Assembly: GCA_964017185.1 (NCBI GenBank)
Contig: OZ024874.1
Span: 55,159,356 to 55,223,355, forward strand
Origin: Rugalucina vietnamica
Lineage: Eukaryota; Mollusca; Bivalvia; Lucinida; Lucinidae
Length of the DNA: 64,000 nucleotides
Direction of reading: 5' to 3'
Positions 52,101 through 63,320 of the stretch are shown piece by piece. Position 1 is the stretch's first letter. Each line of letters starts with the position of its first letter. The notes under the pieces were generated by a model. The model ran no database searches, was not told the origin of the DNA, and saw only the letters and a program-made list of their open reading frames with translations. The position numbers were made by a program, and so were the translations under genes.

Positions 52101-52340
52101 ATTGAAGTTCTATCATTTGGGTCTGGTGATGGTAATACCCTTACTCAGGGTGAAAACGAGGTTTGCCGATAAGTCAAAGGCGGAATACTACTACATCGTA
52201 ACATGTACTACTATTACTACCATACCGTCTTCATCCCCTCTACGGAATAAACTCCATCTGAGTTGTTTCCCGTAAATTTACAAGTAAGATGCATATTACA
52301 ATAGGTTTTACTGTTTAGGCTTTAGCGAAATATTGCCATA

Positions 52341-53141
52341 GCGTAAAGGGACCAGTGATCGATCAAAAATAGCCATGCTTGATAAATTTGCGGATCAGAC
52401 ATTCATAGGAGAATGCATGTGTACATACCATATCCAAGCTTGAACCTTCGCCATGTTTTTCAATATGTCAATTTATGACGTCATCACGTCACATTCTTAG
52501 TGACGTCATTTTAACACACCCACCATCATACAGCCTTAATCAGGGTCAGGTGGACCAGTGATCGATCACCTTCATTTTCTCTCTGAACCGGCGGCTAACT
52601 TGGAAAGTGTGTACATTTTTAGAAAGAATAATTATTATTTACCTCTAGCCACGAAACACAGTTTGGAAATTTTCAGTGAGTTGAAAGAAATAAAGCAGCG
52701 AAATGAGATGGTCGAAAAGCATAAACGCCCATAGAAACAATGGAAAACTGTTGAAAAAATAGCTTGAAAATCACAGAAATTGTCCATTAATCGCAGCGTT
52801 ATCCTATACAATTTGGAATGTGGATCAGATTTGTTTAGTATGCAGTAAAGTTAAAACATTTAGCCAGTCGGAACGAATGCAGGTTGTTTCATCTTGAAGA
52901 ATTTATTTAACAATCGTTGCTTTTAAGCAGTAAAACTAAGACCCCCTCTTAGTAAAGTGCTAAAAAATGCAAGATAGAAAAGCTTTCCAAATAAATTTAA
53001 ATTAATGTTTGTAAGGTAATATAATGCGCTTTAAGTTGAGACTAGCATAGGATTTACTTCAGGTATCCTTTGAGAATTAATAGCGGATTATAACTAGTTG
53101 ATCGATCACTGGTCCCTGATCGATCACTGGTCGCCTTACGC
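52341..53141. mobile_element. TA-flanked 0.8-kb inverted-repeat element
   Basis: The left end GCGTAAAGGGACCAGTGATC mirrors the right end, where 'gatcgatcactggtc' is present twice in tandem. TA flanks both sides. No transposase. Confidence 0.75.
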
Positions 53142-53149
53142 TACAGTGC

Positions 53150-53985
53150 CAGAACAGTCAGTGATCGCTTAGGCAGTTGGGCTAGAAAATGGGGAATGAG
53201 ATTTCAACCCGTCAAATGCAACATGATGCAGCTGACAAATAAACGGTCTAGTAAGATACAAGCTAACTACACCATTGAGTGCACTTATCTGGAAAACGTT
53301 GAAAGCATAAAATACCTGGGTGTAACTATCACAAATGATTTGAAATGGAATACTCATATTTCCAATGTTTGTACAAAGGCTAACAGAACACTCGGATTCT
53401 TGAGGAGAAATTTGTATTCTTGTCCCCCAGATGTGAAAGAAGCAGCTTATAACTGGTGCTGCCGGTCTTGGAATATGGAAGCTCAGTTTGGGACCCTCAC
53501 ACTCATGGCCTCCAGGAAGAACTGGAAAAGGTTCAAAATCGTGCGGCAAGGTTTGTGACGGGAAATTATGTTTTTGAAACTGGGAGCATGACTGGCATTT
53601 TAGGTCAACTGAAATGGGAATCTCTTAAGAAAAGGAGGAAGGATAGTAGACTTATATTGCTCTACAAAGGTCTAAAGGGTAAAGCCAGAATACCCACAGA
53701 TGACCTTATCCCAAAGAATAGGCGTTGTAGAAATCAACACTCTTTGGCTTTTCAGATACCTTCAGCTAGCAAAGAAGCATACAAAAGTAGTTTCTTTCCA
53801 CAGACTATCAGGGACTGGAATGACCTCCCTGATTCACTTGTCTCCTCTGCTGAAATGTCTGATGACTGTGTGTCCAAGTTCGCTTCACTCGTGCGTTCAA
53901 GGGACTAATTTCTCCCCCATCCGATCCCCTGGTGAAATAATGTCATTTGGCGTGTCACCAGTAAACTATTCAGATTCAGATTCAG
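53150..53985 (+). pseudogene. CR1/L2-like LINE reverse transcriptase, C-terminal remnant
   Basis: Two overlapping frames make one protein with a break near 53450: KWGMRFQPVKCN, then SIKYLGVTITNDLKW, TLGFLRRNL and the shifted LPVLEYGSSVWDP, ending KLWN-type motif FFPQTIRDWNDLP and a TAA at 53906-53908. These are the thumb and C-terminal motifs of non-LTR ORF2. The 3' end carries ATTCAG repeats, as in CR1/L2 elements. The catalytic palm is missing through 5' truncation. Confidence 0.88.
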
Positions 53986-54059
53986 TGTGATCATATATCC
54001 TTCTTTAAGGCTTCACATTTGAAAGAAAAAAGGATTAAGTTCCTTGCAAAATCCACGCT

Positions 54060-54660
54060 ATGTCCACGTCCATTCCTCACCAAATTTTGTATGCACATCA
54101 ACATTGACAAGATCTACTAGCTTGGGATTGTTACCCATCTTTTTTTTTTTTTTTTTTTTTTTTTTCTTTTTTTTTAAATTTTGACAAGAGTTACAGTCTT
54201 TGATTGACTTCAGAATTTTTTACCGCTCAATATCTTGAGAGCTAATTGACAGAATCAGACCAAATTTTGTATGCACATCAACAGTGACAAGGTTTAGCTT
54301 GGGATTGTTACCTGTCTTTTTTTTTGCAAAGTTTTGCCTGAGTTAAAGGGCCCTTGATTGACATCAGAATTTCATTTCCGCTCAATAATTATCTTGAGAA
54401 CAAATTGACAGAATCTGACCATATTTTGTATGCATATCAACAGTGACAAGATTTAGCTTTGGATTATTACCTGTCCTTTTTTGCAAAATTTTGACTGAGT
54501 TAGGGCCCTTGATTGACGTCAGAATTTTGTTACGCTCAATATCTTGAGAACAAATTGACAGATTTTGTGTGTACATCAACATTGACAAGTTCTAGCATAG
54601 GATTGTGGCCCGTATTTTTTTTCTTGCAAAATTTTGACAGATATTATTAACACAGCCTTT
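54060..54660. repeat. Tandem repeat, four diverged units
   Basis: 'ttttgtatgcacatcaaca.tgacaag' recurs at about 54084, 54264, 54423 and 54562, with 'cttgattgac.tcagaattt' between. The first unit contains a 35-base poly(T). Related to 4680-4935. Confidence 0.8.
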
Positions 54661-55014
54661 GATTGACATGATGTTAGGTGCGTTACCAATAATGCATTTA
54701 CAGATATCACAGTGACCACACAAACAATCTACAAGGAGGAAAGACAAAATTATTAGGGATGTACTTATGAAAAAAAGAGTATGTGTAGATGTACTGGTAA
54801 ATGCTGTAAAATTTTATTCTATGTCAAACATTGGCAGGGTATGACGCAAGTTCCTCAAATTCATTTTTTGACTTTTGTTGCTATAATGGCACAATATTGA
54901 ATTACTTCAGCGATCAAATGCTGTTCAAATGTATTGCTAGTTTAATTTAGTTGCTGCTTACGTCCCATAGAATAGCTTAGATCATGTCGCTTTGTCACAT
55001 TGAAAAAAAAGAAA
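54661..55014. other. Unassigned DNA
   Basis: No feature recognised upstream of the MECR pseudogene. Confidence 0.3.
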
Positions 55015-55513
55015 AAAGAAACCATTGCTGTAAACCCATGCACTGCATATAGGATGCTGAAAGACTTCGTGTCATTGAGGCCTGGAGATTCAGTTATTCA
55101 AAATTCAGCCAACAGTGCTGTAGGACAAAGTGTTATCCAAATTGCAAATGCTTGGAATATTGATACCATCAATATTATCAGGGCAAGAGATGATACTGAA
55201 ACATTAATTAAGACACTGAAAGATCTAGGTGCTGCTGATGTGCTAACTGAAGACTTTGTTGCATGAAAGCTGGTATGACTTTGTTGCATGAAAGCTGGCA
55301 TGACAGCTGGTATGAAAGAATTTATGAAAAGTTTGAAGAAACCTCCATTTCTGGCATTTAATGGTGTAGGTGGCACTTCTTCGAAATCTTGGACAAAAAG
55401 GTGTAATGGTAACATATGGAGGCATGTCTAGAAAGCCAGTTACAGTTCCCACAGGTGTTTTCATCTTTAAAGAAGTGAAAGCAGTAGGCTACTGGAACTC
55501 TCAGTGGAATAAC

Positions 55514-55884
55514 AAGGATTTTTTGGGGGGGTGTCTTAGGGGCCAAAATAAGGTCCCACTCCCAATGCAATTTAGGTGACTTTTTTGCCAATTTGAAGAA
55601 AAAAATCCCAATCAAAGCTATTTTTTTTTCTTCAACAGTTCCATACATTGTGAAATTCCAACTTTGCTGTTTGAAGCAGTGTTTAGCTTTGATTATCATA
55701 CGTTATTATTTAATGATACTAAATGAAATACCTTAATAAGGTAGGTCACATTTTAAAATATTATCAATTGTGAATATTGTGAAAATTTCCCAAATTCAGT
55801 CTAGGGTTTACGTCGCTAAATTTCCCAATCAGAAAGGCCCTAGGGCCCCTTCCCAAAATTGCAAAAAAAAAAAAAATCCCTGAA
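55514..55884. mobile_element. CAGGG-ended MITE in MECR pseudogene, AATAA duplication
   Basis: AATAA stands on both sides. The left end is CAAGGATTTTTTG, the right end AAAATCCCTG. Same body as 47112-47457. Removing it rejoins the pseudogene's 'tggaataa|agacaac'. Confidence 0.85.
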
Positions 55885-55942
55885 TAAAGACAACTAATCC
55901 TGAGAAGGACAAGATGTTCAATGAAATTTGTGACTTGATTAA

Positions 55943-56605
55943 GGTCAGGGTGAAGTAAAACGTCGTTATGAGCGTTACGCGTGACGTTGCTTTGCGACAC
56001 CAGTGGAACAAGAATCGACGCTCTTATGTCGCGCCTTTTTGAACCGGAGAAAGCTGTAGCTTTTACGTCATTTAGTACGAATTTTACATTTTTCTTCCCT
56101 TAAAGACTGCAACAAATTTTTACCAAAACACAGAAAATGAGAATTTCTGCAGTAAAAGTCATTTATTGTAGTTCTTGCGTCAGTCGCACACTGAAATGCA
56201 ACGCGTGTTCGCGCCACGACGTTACGTTACGTCGCGCAAAATACCAAAAACGCACTACCATAGTATCAAAACCTCCAATAGCACGAAAATGAGCTTGGTT
56301 GTCAAGGACTTTTTTTCAAGCAACCTGTTCCAAACAGATTTACGCAGATAATATCAGTTTTTAAAAAAACTTCATCGTGGAATTTAGGAGAAAAATATGT
56401 TAATGTGCGAAATCCGACATCTATTTCCCTTTTCCCCATTGAGTTCAACGTCAAAAATGGTGTTTTTGGATAGCCTGACTGTAGCTCAAAAACTAATCCG
56501 GTAGTCAAGGAATATTTTTGCATATTCCTATGGGGGAGCATTAAATACATCAATATGCAAAAAATAAGAAAATTTCATCGTGGCGTTTTTTACTTCACCC
56601 TGACC
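55943..56605. mobile_element. piggyBac-type MITE with TTAA duplication
   Basis: Inverted ends GGTCAGGGTGAAGTAAAA are 18 bases and exact. TTAA flanks both sides (55939-55942 and 56606-56609). It is 663 bases with no transposase. One TTAA belongs to the host codons of the pseudogene (Leu-Ile-Lys), so excision would restore them exactly. Confidence 0.92.
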
Positions 56606-56730
56606 TTAAGCAAGGGAAGCTTCGTTAGTCCACCAGCAAGTGATATAATCCCATTTGAGAACTATGCTGAAGCTGTTGAAACATCAATGTCAGGATTCCA
56701 AGGAAAGAAGAAAGTACTGAAAATGTCTTA

Positions 56731-57087
56731 GCTTCTCTGAAATAGTAGATACATGCGAGAGTAGATATCATAAAAAAAATGTATAGTGTTGTTGGAATGA
56801 GCCTTTAATACAATGTATAGTTTTACAATGTATAGTTTTGCTGCAATGAACCATAAATTTTGAATGAGATTGTTAGTCAAATTTTGTAACATTGTTTCAT
56901 TGCTTTGTTCAATGTCTAGAATGCTGACACCATTGCTTGGGAGTGCATTTGTTTAGTGATAGTGCGACTCTGAAGCGATAGCTAAACCTAGCGCAACCCT
57001 GTCACATCCTTCTACAAGATTACCCTTCATGTTACTGGTATAAAATGCCAAGGAAGCGGTAGCTCTGTCAAAAGATGACTTAAGCGG
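56731..57087. other. Unassigned DNA
   Basis: A short repeated phrase 'caatgtatagtttt' lies at 56811-56840. Otherwise nothing was seen. Confidence 0.3.
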
Positions 57088-57215
57088 CCCCCGTAGCCGA
57101 GCGGTTAAGAGCGCTGTTTCTTAATCACTTGCTCATCTCACCGCTGGGTTCGAGCCCCGCACTGGCCACATGTGAGACAAGCCAAGTTCTGCATGCGGGT
57201 GTGCCAATTAAAAAA
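57088..57215 (+). repeat. SINE family C fragment, tRNA-like head
   Basis: 'cccgtagccgagcggttaag' and 'gggttcgagccccgc' match a Leu/Ser-type tRNA head. 'gtgagacaagccaagttctg' is the body shared with 12817. It ends in an AAATAAAT/A tract. Confidence 0.65.
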
Positions 57216-57596
57216 TAAATAAAAAAAAAAAAAACATTTATAATTTTATTAGGTTAAAATTTGATCAAATATGTTTCAAATTTTTGTAGCGAAAATCAGA
57301 AAAAAAATGTAGATAATATCAGAAGAAGTCCGTATCTAGCGTTTGGTTTTGATCAATTTACAACCTAAATAGGCATTTACAGCCTAACAGCATTCCCCAC
57401 GTCATAAGAATGCCTGACATATAACAACGAATCTCAGTCTGAACATCCACGCAGTCTGATCAGGATTTTTTTTCTTTTAGATAAATGATTGACTACCCGG
57501 TAAGCCAAATTTGGTCACATGAACCCGATCCAAATCTAATGCCACCTGTTTGAACTGATCCAACAGTTATAGTAATGTTTCCACCCTAAACAAAAT
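57216..57596. other. Unassigned DNA
   Basis: No feature recognised. Confidence 0.3.
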
Positions 57597-57832
57597 GAGC
57601 CGCGATGCGAGAAAACCGGTCTTCGGGGTTTCCGACCAGGTCCGACACAAACCGGCCTGTACAGTCTCAGAAGCAGGCTAGAAGCTTGAAATTTCGGATT
57701 TAAGAAGAAGAGAAATAGTACTATCCGTGTAGCGAAAACAAAGGCGCTGATCAGCTTCGCGGTTACCGCGAAGCTGATCTGCGCCTTTGTTTTTCGCATA
57801 GGCAAAAATCCCGTTTTCTCACGATGCGGCTC
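57597..57832. mobile_element. Hairpin MITE family 1, best-preserved copy
   Basis: AAAT flanks both sides. Inverted ends GAGCCGC.x.GAGAAAAC; then 'ccgaccaggtccgacacaaa' and 'gcttgaaatttcggattta'; then a central palindrome of about 65 bases built on 'gcgaaaacaaaggcgctgat'/'gatctgcgcctttgtttttc' with 'cttcgcggtt' at the tip. No coding capacity. The 4-bp A/T duplication recurs at 7790, 13509, 20739, 21917, 32200, 45609 and 46205. The superfamily is unresolved; 4-bp duplications occur in Sola1 and Ginger types among others. Confidence 0.93.
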
Positions 57833-58802
57833 AAATGATCGCTGAAATAATGAATCTCTGTTATTGACATGTTGACCCAGGTAGGCTATATGGCTGAGAG
57901 TTTTAGTTATTTTATTTTTTTAACAGGTATGGCCTTTAATAATCCAGTTCAGATTTTATAGCCTTAATCCTTTTTCTCCTTTCAACTGTAAATAGAAAAG
58001 ATTGGTTTAATCCTTTGCTTTAGGTATACTCAACATAAAAAGATATAGACCAACACTAATGTTCCTTCTACTGACATGAATATAATATTTTTTAATATGG
58101 TTTGTAACATCATTTTAGCCGACTTGTGTAGAGCTGGACGAAACTGCTCTATAAGAATACCTGATAACAATATTTATGGTTTTCCTTTCCATTTTGCATT
58201 AGGCTAATTTATTTTGATATTAACAGTATTTTTATTTTCATACATGTGATACCTCCCTCATCATCAGGGAGACTCCAGGAAATGAGCGATAAAATTGTCT
58301 AAAATACCCCCCTTTTTCAAGAAAATTTCAAAACCTCCCTGAAATGAACCAAGAATTTTCCTATATAATCTATACATTTTTCAAAAACCTCCCTGAAATG
58401 AAAGAAAAATCTCCCTGATGCCACTTTCAAACTCATCACATGTATGTATTTTCTATTTTAAAATTGAGATATTTCTTGGCAAACATTTTAGAAATGACTG
58501 GGTGATTCTACAGCATAGGGAAAAAAATATTTATACATACACATGAAAATTGGCTATATAATGTATTAAATAGTTTTGTTTTTTTTTCTTTCCAAATACT
58601 AGGAAACAGTGTAGACCTAGCAGAGAATGATTTACTTTTAACTTTTATTCATATCTATGGTACAGGGGAATCTAAGAGGTTCATTCTAGTCATTTAAATA
58701 AATTGAACTATTTATTTTAGCAATTATTAAAATTTGTTTTCTTATACTTTTTTTTCTTTTCGTAGGTTTGAAATTTTGTTGCTAGTTTACAGTGCTTTAC
58801 TT
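57833..58802. other. Unassigned DNA with CAGGGAG-ended small element
   Basis: At about 58262-58422, 'catcagggag' and 'ctccctgatg' face each other with 'aacctccctgaaatga' repeated inside, a probable MITE. The remainder is AT-rich with nothing recognised. Confidence 0.45.
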
Positions 58803-59080
58803 CATTACGAAAACTTGCCCATATGATATACAGATTTTTCCAAAGTTGTAAAAATTGAAAATTATCGATAGAAAAATGTTGATATTTTTCTTATTTTTGC
58901 TCAAAACATAGATTGTGGGTACACGTTAGAACCGCCTCGCCGAGGCGGTTCTAACGAGTACCCACAATGTATGTTTTGGAGCAAAAATAAGAAAAATAGG
59001 TATACCCCTGCGTACCCCAGTTTTGCTGTATAAAGTGGGGTATGAGAGGGTATACATTACACGGACATGTTTTCCTGATG
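58803..59080. mobile_element. Hairpin MITE family 2, best-preserved copy
   Basis: The inner palindrome is almost perfect for about 60 bases ('gtgggtacacgttagaaccg' and mirror 'cggttctaacgagtaccca'). Ends are CATTACGAAAACTTGCCC and GGACATGTTTTCCTGATG. Confidence 0.93.
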
Positions 59081-59544
59081 TATTATAATGATTACTAGTG
59101 TTGTTTAGTATACTAATCTGAAGATGTAATATTGAATCTTTAATTCTACCTGATATTTATTGAAAGTTAATGTTTACATTTACAAGTAAATCAAATTGAA
59201 TGTTTTAATATTTCCTGAATGGCAAATATATTTAAACAAGTTTGTGTATAAATTTGGTTAGAGCATCCGAAAGTTATTTATTTTGAAATGAAGAGTTTCT
59301 TTTAGCACCAATGATTGTCGGATATATGTATATTCATTTGTAAAATTTGGTGTGATTTAAACAACAGATCTAAGGGATATCATATTATAATTAGTTGAAA
59401 AAATACATCAAATATTGAAAATTTTGCTGTGATTTCCTAGAATATATCAGTTAAGAACCTGTTATAGCATTTATAATAAGTTGCTTAATACCTTTAATTC
59501 TTGTAAGAGTAAGGATAAAAGAATATTTGAACTGTAAAAAAATA
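59081..59544. other. Unassigned AT-rich DNA
   Basis: No repeat recognised. If the exon at 59545 is real, this holds its promoter and 5' untranslated region. Confidence 0.3.
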
Positions 59545-59592
59545 ATGGCAGATTTAGACTTTGATACAAATCCTCGGTACCAGAAAAATGGT
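59545..59592 (+). CDS. Candidate first coding exon, unidentified gene
   Basis: An ATG in fair context (aataATGG) opens 16 codons, MADLDFDTNPRYQKNGLP-like, and ends exactly at a strong donor 'cca|gtaagtat'. No family was recognised and no continuing exon was found to the window end, though long introns are normal here. It could be chance. Coordinates are accurate to a few bases. Confidence 0.35.
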
Positions 59593-59831
59593 CTTCCAGT
59601 AAGTATATAAATTCCATTTCTTTTTCAGCAAATTTTCAGGCAGAATACATGTAGACAGAAATATTGAAATCATCATAAATGTGTTTTCAAGAAATTGTTT
59701 TTCAACTATTTCTGAACAAATAAGTAAATTATAAAATTATGAAAACCAAACTGGAATCTCCCAAAACATGATAGCATGGTTGTGACTTAGGACAGTGTAT
59801 ATTGCTGAATTAGTAAATGTTCAGGAGGAGA

Positions 59832-60070
59832 CATAAGGCCCTGAGGTTTCTTGCTCAACTCAGCTGAGCATGAAATTTAAATTCCCCATGATTACTGAAA
59901 TACCCCAAATAAATTGAAATTTCAGGTTAAGACCCCCAAAGCCTGTAATTTATCCTGCTAATAAATGTTAAAATGCCAACAATTGTTGGCATTTTAACAT
60001 TTATGAGCAGGATAAATTTTAGTCTCAGCTGAGTTGAGCATGAAAAAAGTTTTATAACCTCGGGACCTGG
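59832..60070. mobile_element. Hairpin MITE family 3, best-preserved copy
   Basis: Central arms 'aatgttaaaatgccaacaat' are mirrored perfectly. Outer ends 'ctcaactcagctgagcatga' and 'cagctgagttgagcatga' are mirrored. Flanking 'gaggttt' and 'aacctcg' extend the ends. Confidence 0.85.
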
Positions 60071-60850
60071 TCACCTACAGATTATAAATTTTCAGAATAA
60101 GGAAGGTGGTGATCACTGGTTGCCAATTGATTGAGGTTTAAATTCTCACCCTGTATATACTTAAGATGCAACCAAATTTGTAATGACGTCGATTTATGCA
60201 ACATCACGCAACATGTGACAAAGTAGAGAGGTAATTCACGCAGTCCAATCAATAACTGAGCGACGGAACGGAGGGGTTGGTTTAAAGCGTACTTCCGGAT
60301 AGGTGGGATGAATAAATTGTGTAAACAAACCATGGATAAATGAATCTGCCAGGTAAGATCATTGTTACTCATTTCTCTGTAGATAGTTGTTGTAATATGT
60401 GTATGCGCAGTATAAAGTGCATCTCATAAGCTTTAAACTGATATGAAAATGATCTTGCAACACTTCGTAGAAACAGCGTGATTGATGCGCCAAAATTTTA
60501 TTCGAAGCTTTGTGCCTTACCTGTTCTGTCATGCGACATCATGAAATGACAAGTTTCGAGCAATTCCATCTAACCTGTACACATTTTGATGATGTCTGAC
60601 CTTCACAGTAGCCGAATAATGATCTATACTATCCTAAATTAAGATGGGATGCCACATGGCTGATTTTTTCAGGTATACGTAGTTTCTTCGTAGGTGGCAT
60701 TTGTAATAGGTACCTTTCTTCCGGAGGGGATGGAAATCTTCAGTGAAGCTGTTTAAAGCATACAAAATACGTTTAACGTTTGTGCTATTGTAATGCACAA
60801 TGCATATACGAAGGTTACACACGTTGCTGACTAAAATGAAAAATGAAAAT
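60071..60850. other. Unassigned DNA
   Basis: The - strand frames at 60082 and 60634 have no motif or splice support. No repeat recognised. Confidence 0.3.
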
Positions 60851-60859
60851 TTAAACATG

Positions 60860-61505
60860 TTTAAAACCTTCGCGACCAGTTCGCGACCAGTTCGAGACTA
60901 GATTGCGACACTTGAAAATTCTCACGCCACTCGTGCGACACTCGCACGAATGTCGTGCGAATGTCCGCGACAAAATTCGCAAAACAGTCGCGAGAAATTC
61001 GCATGCCAGTGAGATACTAGCTTAAGACCCCTACCTCACTGGTATGCGACAACTGGAGACTAGTTCGCGAATAGTTCTTGACTATTTCGCGACAAAGATT
61101 AACGATAAGACAAACACAGCTTTTACGTTGCATTCTCATTAAATGGACTTTTATGCGACAAATTCACGAATTTCGGTCTAATCAAGTTTGAAAATATACC
61201 TCGCGACTGTCGCGCGACTGTCGCAAGACATTCGGGGGAGAGTGTCTCACGACTTTCCCGCGAATTAGGCTTATTTTCATTTTCATTATTACGACAGTCG
61301 CGCGACAGTCTTGCGAAATATTTTGACGAAAACGTTTGCATAAATGTTTTAAACCTGTTTAAAAACTTCGCGACCAGTTCGCGACTAGTTCGCGACACAT
61401 GAAAATTTTTAAGATACTTGTGCGACACTCGCACGAATGTCGTGCGAAAGCCCGCGACAAAATTGGCAAACAGTCGCTTGAAATTCGCATGCCAGTGAGA
61501 TTCTA
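60860..61505. repeat. CGCGAC-rich repeat cluster
   Basis: A ~150-base unit ('cgcgaccagttcgcgac', 'gcgacactcgcacgaatgt', 'gaaattcgcatgccagtgag') is present at 60866-61015 and again at 61360-61503. Between them are inverted relatives ('tcactggtatgcgacaact', 'gcgactgtcgcgcgactgtc'). It is probably one or more inverted-repeat transposons. The 103-codon - strand frame is a by-product. Confidence 0.6.
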
Positions 61506-61619
61506 TGATTTTTTTTTATTTCATTTTGTCGATTTCACCTACAGTCAGTGTATATTTCATGGCCCATGCCGAAAATATAAGGGCATATTTTAATGATTTA
61601 TGGTTATAACTTCAAACGC

Positions 61620-61817
61620 ATGTGCGAAAACTTGCCCATGCAATACGCAGACATTTTTTGACATGTAAAAATTGAAAAATTCACCAGGAAAAATTGATAT
61701 TTTTAATACTTTCCCTAAAACAAAGATCGTCTCTGGGGCTGTTCTAACGAGTACCCACAATCTATGTTTTCGACAAAACATTAGAAAAATAGGTTAACCC
61801 CTGCATACCCCATTTTT
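61620..61817. mobile_element. Hairpin MITE family 2, left part, split
   Basis: 'gcgaaaacttgcccatgcaa' to 'taacccctgcataccccatt'. Its right part reappears at about 63321-63379 after the Helitron-like insertion. Confidence 0.85.
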
Positions 61818-63320
61818 AGCTCACCTGAGCCGAAGGCTCACAAGGTGAGCTTATAGGATGGCGATGCTCCGTCGTCCGTCCGTCGTCGTCGTCCGTCCAC
61901 AATTTCAAAGATCTTCTCCTCTGAAACCACTTGGCCAATCAAAGCCAAACTTCATGTGGAGCATCCTTAGGAAGGGGGAATGAAAGTTTATATAAATGGT
62001 CCGGGTCACATGACCAAGATGGCCGCCATGGCTATAAATAGCAAAAACATTTAAACATCTTCTTCTTCAGAACCAGTGGACCGATTTCCACGAAACTTGA
62101 TGTGTAGCATTGGGGACGCAGGTCCATCATAGTTTACATAAATCATGACCCTAGGATGACCTTGACCTATTTTACGGCAAGGTCAACTTAGGTCGCCATT
62201 GCATTTGAATGGGAAAAATGGTAAAATGCTATTTAATGGGTAAAACTTACTGGGAATAGGCAAATGGACAGAAAATTAATGTTAATGGAAAATTTTAGCC
62301 CCTGGGGGTTGTCTGTCCCTGCCCCGGGGCTATATACATGTATATTTCCATAATAATGAAACATCTTCTCCCCTCAAACCGCTTGGCTAATCAAAGCCAA
62401 ATTTCATATGAAGCATCCTTGGGAAGGGAGAAAGAAAGTTTATATAAATGGTCAAGGTCACATGACCAAGATGGCTGCCATGGCTATAAATAGAAAAAAA
62501 AAACTTTAAAAATCTTCTTCTCCAAAACCAGAAGGCCAATGATTTTGAAACTTGGTGTGAAGCATCAGTGACTGGAGCTCTACAAAGTTTATATAAATCA
62601 TGACCCTGGGATGACCTTGACCTATTTTACGGCAAGGTCAACATAGGTCGCTCATGCATTTGAATGGGGAAAAGTGTTAAAATGTCATTTGTAGGGAAAA
62701 AACTTGCAGGAAATGGGCAAATGGACTTAAGATTGATGAATCTGAAAAATTTTGGACCCCAGGGGTCTGTCTGCCCCCACCCCGGTGCAATATACATGTA
62801 TATTACAGTGATATTCAAAGATCTTCTTCTCTGAAACTGCTTGGCCAATGAAAGCCAAACTTTATGAGGAACATTGTCAGGAAGTGGGAATGAAAGTGTA
62901 TATAAAATGGTCAAGGTCACATGACCAAGATGGCCACCATGGCTATAAATACAAAAAAACTCCAAAAATCCTCTTCTTTAGAACCAGAGGGTCTATGATT
63001 TTGAAACTAGGCAATAGATCTCTATAAAGTTTGTATAAATCATGACCCTGGGATGACCTTGACCTTTTTTACGGCAAGGTCAACTCAGGTTGCCCACGCA
63101 TTTGAATGGGGAAAATTGTTACAATGTCATTTCAAGGGCAAAACTTGCAGTAAATTGGCAAATGGACTGAATCTTTATGATTTAAAAAAGAAATTGACTC
63201 CAGAGGTTGCTCTATGTCCTGGGGTTATATACATGTATATTACCATTTTAGTCAAGTTAGTTTATTGGTATATATCTCAGGTCTCAGGTGAGCGTTTACA
63301 GGACCATTGGTCCTCTGGTT
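61818..63320 (+). mobile_element. 1.5-kb Helitron-like element, copy 3, inside MITE family 2
   Basis: Same ends as at 8071 ('agctcacctgagcc' and 'aggaccattggtcctctggtt') and three internal repeats. Its position inside a family 2 MITE reveals the pre-insertion sequence: ...catttt(t)|actatata..., so no duplication beyond an ambiguous T was made. Confidence 0.82.

Larger units (their letters stand above)
55015..56730 (+). pseudogene. MECR: MECR (enoyl reductase) pseudogene, interrupted
   Basis: Fragments in order match mitochondrial trans-2-enoyl-CoA/ACP reductase, an MDR-family enzyme of mitochondrial fatty acid synthesis: [20 protein letters not shown] and [11 protein letters not shown] (55030-55145), then AFNGVGGTSS, a shifted VMVTYGGMSRKP and FKEVKAVGYWNSQW (55380-55510), NPEKDKMFNEICDLI (55893-55938) and a last part ending at a TAG about 56730. 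There are several frame changes and stops, a short tandem duplication around 55250-55315, no introns where fragments are contiguous, and no N-terminal half. Two transposons (55514-55884 and 55943-56605) split it. It is a processed-type pseudogene, 5' truncated. Confidence 0.85.

Noticed and set aside
51720-52172. 150-codon + strand frame
   Set aside because: It covers a tRNA-like SINE head; no splice or domain support.
53169-53549. 126-codon - strand frame
   Set aside because: Antisense shadow of the LINE reverse transcriptase.
61123-61434. 103-codon - strand frame rich in SRE/SRD words
   Set aside because: Produced by CGCGAC repeats; composition is simple and repetitive.
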